Assembly (NCBI GenBank): GCA_002291925.1
Contig: DBAY01000052.1
Span: 1-32,001, forward strand
From: Alphaproteobacteria bacterium UBA998
Lineage (GTDB): Bacteria; Pseudomonadota; Alphaproteobacteria; Rickettsiales; UBA998
Direction of reading: 5' to 3'
Length of the DNA stretch: 32,001 nt
The translations under genes and the position numbers were made by a program. Of the stretch, positions 30,323 to 32,001 are shown piece by piece (within the stretch, counting starts at the first letter, position 1; each line of letters starts with the position of its first letter). Under the pieces are notes generated by a model. The model had not been told where the DNA came from. It ran no database searches and was given only the letters and a program-made list of their open reading frames with translations.

Positions 30323-31279
30323 ATGAACTCACGCCGCCTTGTGCTTCTGCTTTCCGCCCTGCCGTTGCTGGCGGGCTGCGACAGCCTGATGCAGCCCACC
30401 CCGAAACTGGACGGGGCAAAATACCTTGATGAGAACATGCCCGGCCCGAAGGTGGAAGGCGTGGCGACCATGCAGGAAAAAACCGCGCACGAGCTGATGA
30501 ACAAGGGCGAGTTCGAGAAAGCCGGGCAGATTTACCGCCAGCTGCTCGACCGCGACAAAGAGAACGTGAAATACCTCATGGGGTTTGCCGAAGCGGCCCG
30601 CCGTGTCGGCAAGCTTGATCTGGCACAGCGCTCCTACGAAGCCCTGCTGAAAGTGGAGCCGAACAATCTGGAGGCGAAGGAAAGCCTAGGGCTGGCCCTG
30701 CTCGCTCAGAATAATTTCGATGGGGCGGGGAAAATCTTCACCGAGATGATGAAGCAGGACCCCAAGCGCTGGCGCACGCTGAACGCGATGGGCCTGCTGT
30801 TCATCCAGCGCCACATGTATGACGAGGCGCTCATCTATTTCGCCGAGGCGCTGAAATACAGCCCGAACAACCCCTCGGTGCTCAACAATGCCGGCCTGAC
30901 GCAGGCGGTGCAGCGCAACTTCCCTGATGCGCGCACAGCGCTGGAGACGGCCTCGCGCCTCGCCGAGCCGGGCAGCATCCTACAAAAGCAGATCGACCTG
31001 AACCTCGCCATGGTCTACGGCATCGCGGGTGACATGGACATGGCCGAGCAGATTGCCTCGAAGCACCTCAGCGGCCCGGCGCTCTACAATAATCTCGGCC
31101 TCTACGCCCACCTCGCCGAAAACGACGTAATGGCGAAAAGCTACCTCAACATGGCCCTCGCCCAGAGTCCCAACTACTACAAGCGCGCCTGGGACAACCT
31201 CGCGGTGGTGGATGACTCCACCACCGACAAGGCCGGATTCGACAAAGGCAAGGGCGGCAAGCGGGTGAAGGTGAATTAA
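30323..31279 (+). CDS. TPR-repeat lipoprotein (TadD/PilF-like)
   Basis: The 318-aa protein starts with a lipoprotein signal, LVLLLSALPLLAGC, with the lipidated Cys at residue 19, so it should be anchored in the membrane facing the periplasm. Several tetratricopeptide repeats span about residues 52-280: the helix pairs AHELMNKGEFEKAGQIYRQL, LGLALLAQNNFDGAGKIF, MGLLFIQRHMYDEALIYF, and NNLGLYAHLAENDVMAKSYL. The arrangement resembles TadD of Flp/Tad pili and PilF/PilW, which help pilus secretin assembly. AGAGAG lies about 9 bases upstream of the start. The C-terminus is Lys/Gly-rich. Assignment to a pilus system is inference; no tad genes are adjacent. Confidence 0.82.
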   Translation: MNSRRLVLLLSALPLLAGCDSLMQPTPKLDGAKYLDENMPGPKVEGVATMQEKTAHELMNKGEFEKAGQIYRQLLDRDKENVKYLMGFAEAARRVGKLDLAQRSYEALLKVEPNNLEAKESLGLALLAQNNFDGAGKIFTEMMKQDPKRWRTLNAMGLLFIQRHMYDEALIYFAEALKYSPNNPSVLNNAGLTQAVQRNFPDARTALETASRLAEPGSILQKQIDLNLAMVYGIAGDMDMAEQIASKHLSGPALYNNLGLYAHLAENDVMAKSYLNMALAQSPNYYKRAWDNLAVVDDSTTDKAGFDKGKGGKRVKVN

Positions 31280-31295
31280 GGGCGATGCGCCCTTA
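31277..31295. terminator. Hairpin shared by the two convergent stop codons
   Basis: TAAGGGCG (31277-31284) and CGCCCTTA (31288-31295) form a perfect 8-bp stem around ATG. Its outer ends are the stop codons of the TPR gene (plus) and queD (minus). There is no T-run on either side, so termination efficiency is uncertain. Confidence 0.5.
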
Positions 31296-31733
31296 CTGTA
31301 TGTCCGCGTAACAATTCGGCGTCTCGTAGAGCCGCAGCTTTGTGCAGCGTACGCCGGCCTCGGCGAAGAGGCGGGGGCAGATGGCGGTAAAGAGGTATTC
31401 GGCCATTTTTTCGGCCGTGGGGTTGCCTTCGATGTAATAGATGCGCTGGGCGGTCTGGGCGGCGATGGCGTCGCCGAGGGCGCGGTCGCGGACGTTCAGG
31501 ATGGTGGCGTGGTCCCAGTGCTCGTCAATCCACGCGCCGAGGCGCTCCTTGATCACGCCGAAATCAATGACGCGGTCGAGGGCGTCGAGCTCAGCCGCCT
31601 CGAAACTCGCCTCGATAACGTAGCGGTGGCCGTGCAGATGGCGGCACTTGCTTTCATGCTCCATCACGCGGTGCGCGGCGTCGAATTCCAGCCGCCGGGT
31701 GCAGCGGATGCGGGGGGAGGAGGGCAAGGTCAT
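31293..31733 (-). CDS. queD: 6-carboxytetrahydropterin synthase QueD
   Basis: QueD makes 6-carboxytetrahydropterin in the pathway to queuosine, the modified base in tRNA wobble positions. The zinc ligands are visible in FDAAHRV (about residue 20) and CRHLHGHRY (about 30-38), with the catalytic Cys in the same segment. RVIDFGVIKERLGAWIDEHWDHATILN follows in the family's usual position, and the C-terminus has KLRLYETPNCYADI. The length of 146 aa is slightly above the usual 120. Its start overlaps the stop of the upstream gene by four bases. Other queuosine genes are not in the window. Confidence 0.93.
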   Translation of the reverse strand: MTLPSSPRIRCTRRLEFDAAHRVMEHESKCRHLHGHRYVIEASFEAAELDALDRVIDFGVIKERLGAWIDEHWDHATILNVRDRALGDAIAAQTAQRIYYIEGNPTAEKMAEYLFTAICPRLFAEAGVRCTKLRLYETPNCYADIQ

Positions 31734-32001
31734 GGCCGGGATGTGGGGTTGGAAAGCTGGCGATCAAGCACGTCCTGCGCGGAATCCGGGGACGGCGTGG
31801 GCAGGCTGGGTTGAGGGCTGGTGCGACGCGGCGCACGCTGCACCCGTGGGGCAGGCTGTGGCACGGCCTGCACCGCAGCGGGTGGCGCAGGCTGCATCGC
31901 TTGCATGGGAACCGGCTGTGGGGCCACCATGCCGGGCTGGGGCGCGGGCATCATCACCGCGCCGGGCAGCGGGGCCATCATGGGGGCCGCGCCAGAGACG
32001 G
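31730..32001 (-). CDS. Pro/Ala/Met-rich protein, C-terminal part only
   Basis: The reading frame stays open to the window edge, so this is probably the 3' part of a longer gene; an internal ATG at 31981 may be only a coding methionine. The visible 90 residues are low-complexity (MPAPQPGMVAPQPVPMQAM, then QPAPRVQRAPRRTSPQPS), suggesting a disordered tail or periplasm-spanning linker. I do not recognise a family. It is co-directional with queD and overlaps its start by four bases. Confidence 0.55.
   Translation of the reverse strand, partial: VSGAAPMMAPLPGAVMMPAPQPGMVAPQPVPMQAMQPAPPAAVQAVPQPAPRVQRAPRRTSPQPSLPTPSPDSAQDVLDRQLSNPTSRP

Noticed and set aside
30208..30504. N-terminal extension of pyrB across the TPR gene start
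   Set aside because: The extension overlaps the divergent lipoprotein gene and is not family-like; ATG 30207 precedes the conserved part.

Overview
The window is chromosomal DNA from an alphaproteobacterium. Three things point there: the mutM–rpsT–dnaA–dnaN–recF–gyrB block with ubiE–ubiB diverging beside it, the class of the housekeeping proteins, and a valyl-tRNA synthetase of the archaeal-like type I associate with Rickettsia and relatives. Base composition is GC-rich except for a few low-GC genes. No genus can be named from the sequence alone. Genes left of about 4.6 kb run leftward and genes from 4.8 to 14.3 kb run rightward, the pattern expected around a replication origin. A perfect DnaA box lies at 5643-5651 in the gap between mutM and rpsT.

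Layout. 0-0.3 kb: a small unknown gene with its own terminator. 0.4-4.6 kb (minus): rimM-trmD-rplS (translation and tRNA/ribosome maturation) and ubiE-ubiB (ubiquinone synthesis). 4.8-13.1 kb (plus): mutM, rpsT, a rhodanese overlapping dnaA, dnaN, recF, gyrB. 13.1-14.3 kb: a low-GC Mrr-type nuclease gene overlapping an alkyltransferase-like gene. 14.6-17.4 kb (minus): valS carrying three in-frame repeat insertions. 17.4-24.7 kb: five paralogous pseudopilin-like genes, three leftward and two rightward, separated by tRNA-Leu(UAG). 24.8-30.2 kb (minus): a pyrimidine operon, pyrB - acyltransferase - pyrC - DUF559 nuclease - pyrF - dedA. 30.3-32 kb: a TPR lipoprotein, then queD and a Pro/Ala-rich partial gene on the opposite strand.

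The most unusual region is the pseudopilin cluster. All five proteins share a core of about 250 residues: a prepilin-like N-terminus, an LPC motif, a GLPD-like motif, a SHG motif and an FDD-like end. Their C-terminal heads differ: no head, a seven-repeat RCC1-like propeller, a six-repeat RCC1-like propeller, a small Cys-containing domain, and a probable beta-rich domain. This looks like a set of minor pilins or pilus-tip proteins with exchangeable heads. No secretion ATPase, prepilin peptidase or major pilin is present in the window.

The second theme is palindromic repeats. At least four families occur. One fills most gene gaps (GTCATT...AATCCAG hairpin units). Two are embedded in frame inside valS. 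One forms both ends of the DUF559 gene, which sits between pyrC and pyrF with 4-base overlaps on both sides. The last surrounds the recF start codon. This resembles the Rickettsia palindromic elements that insert into coding genes.
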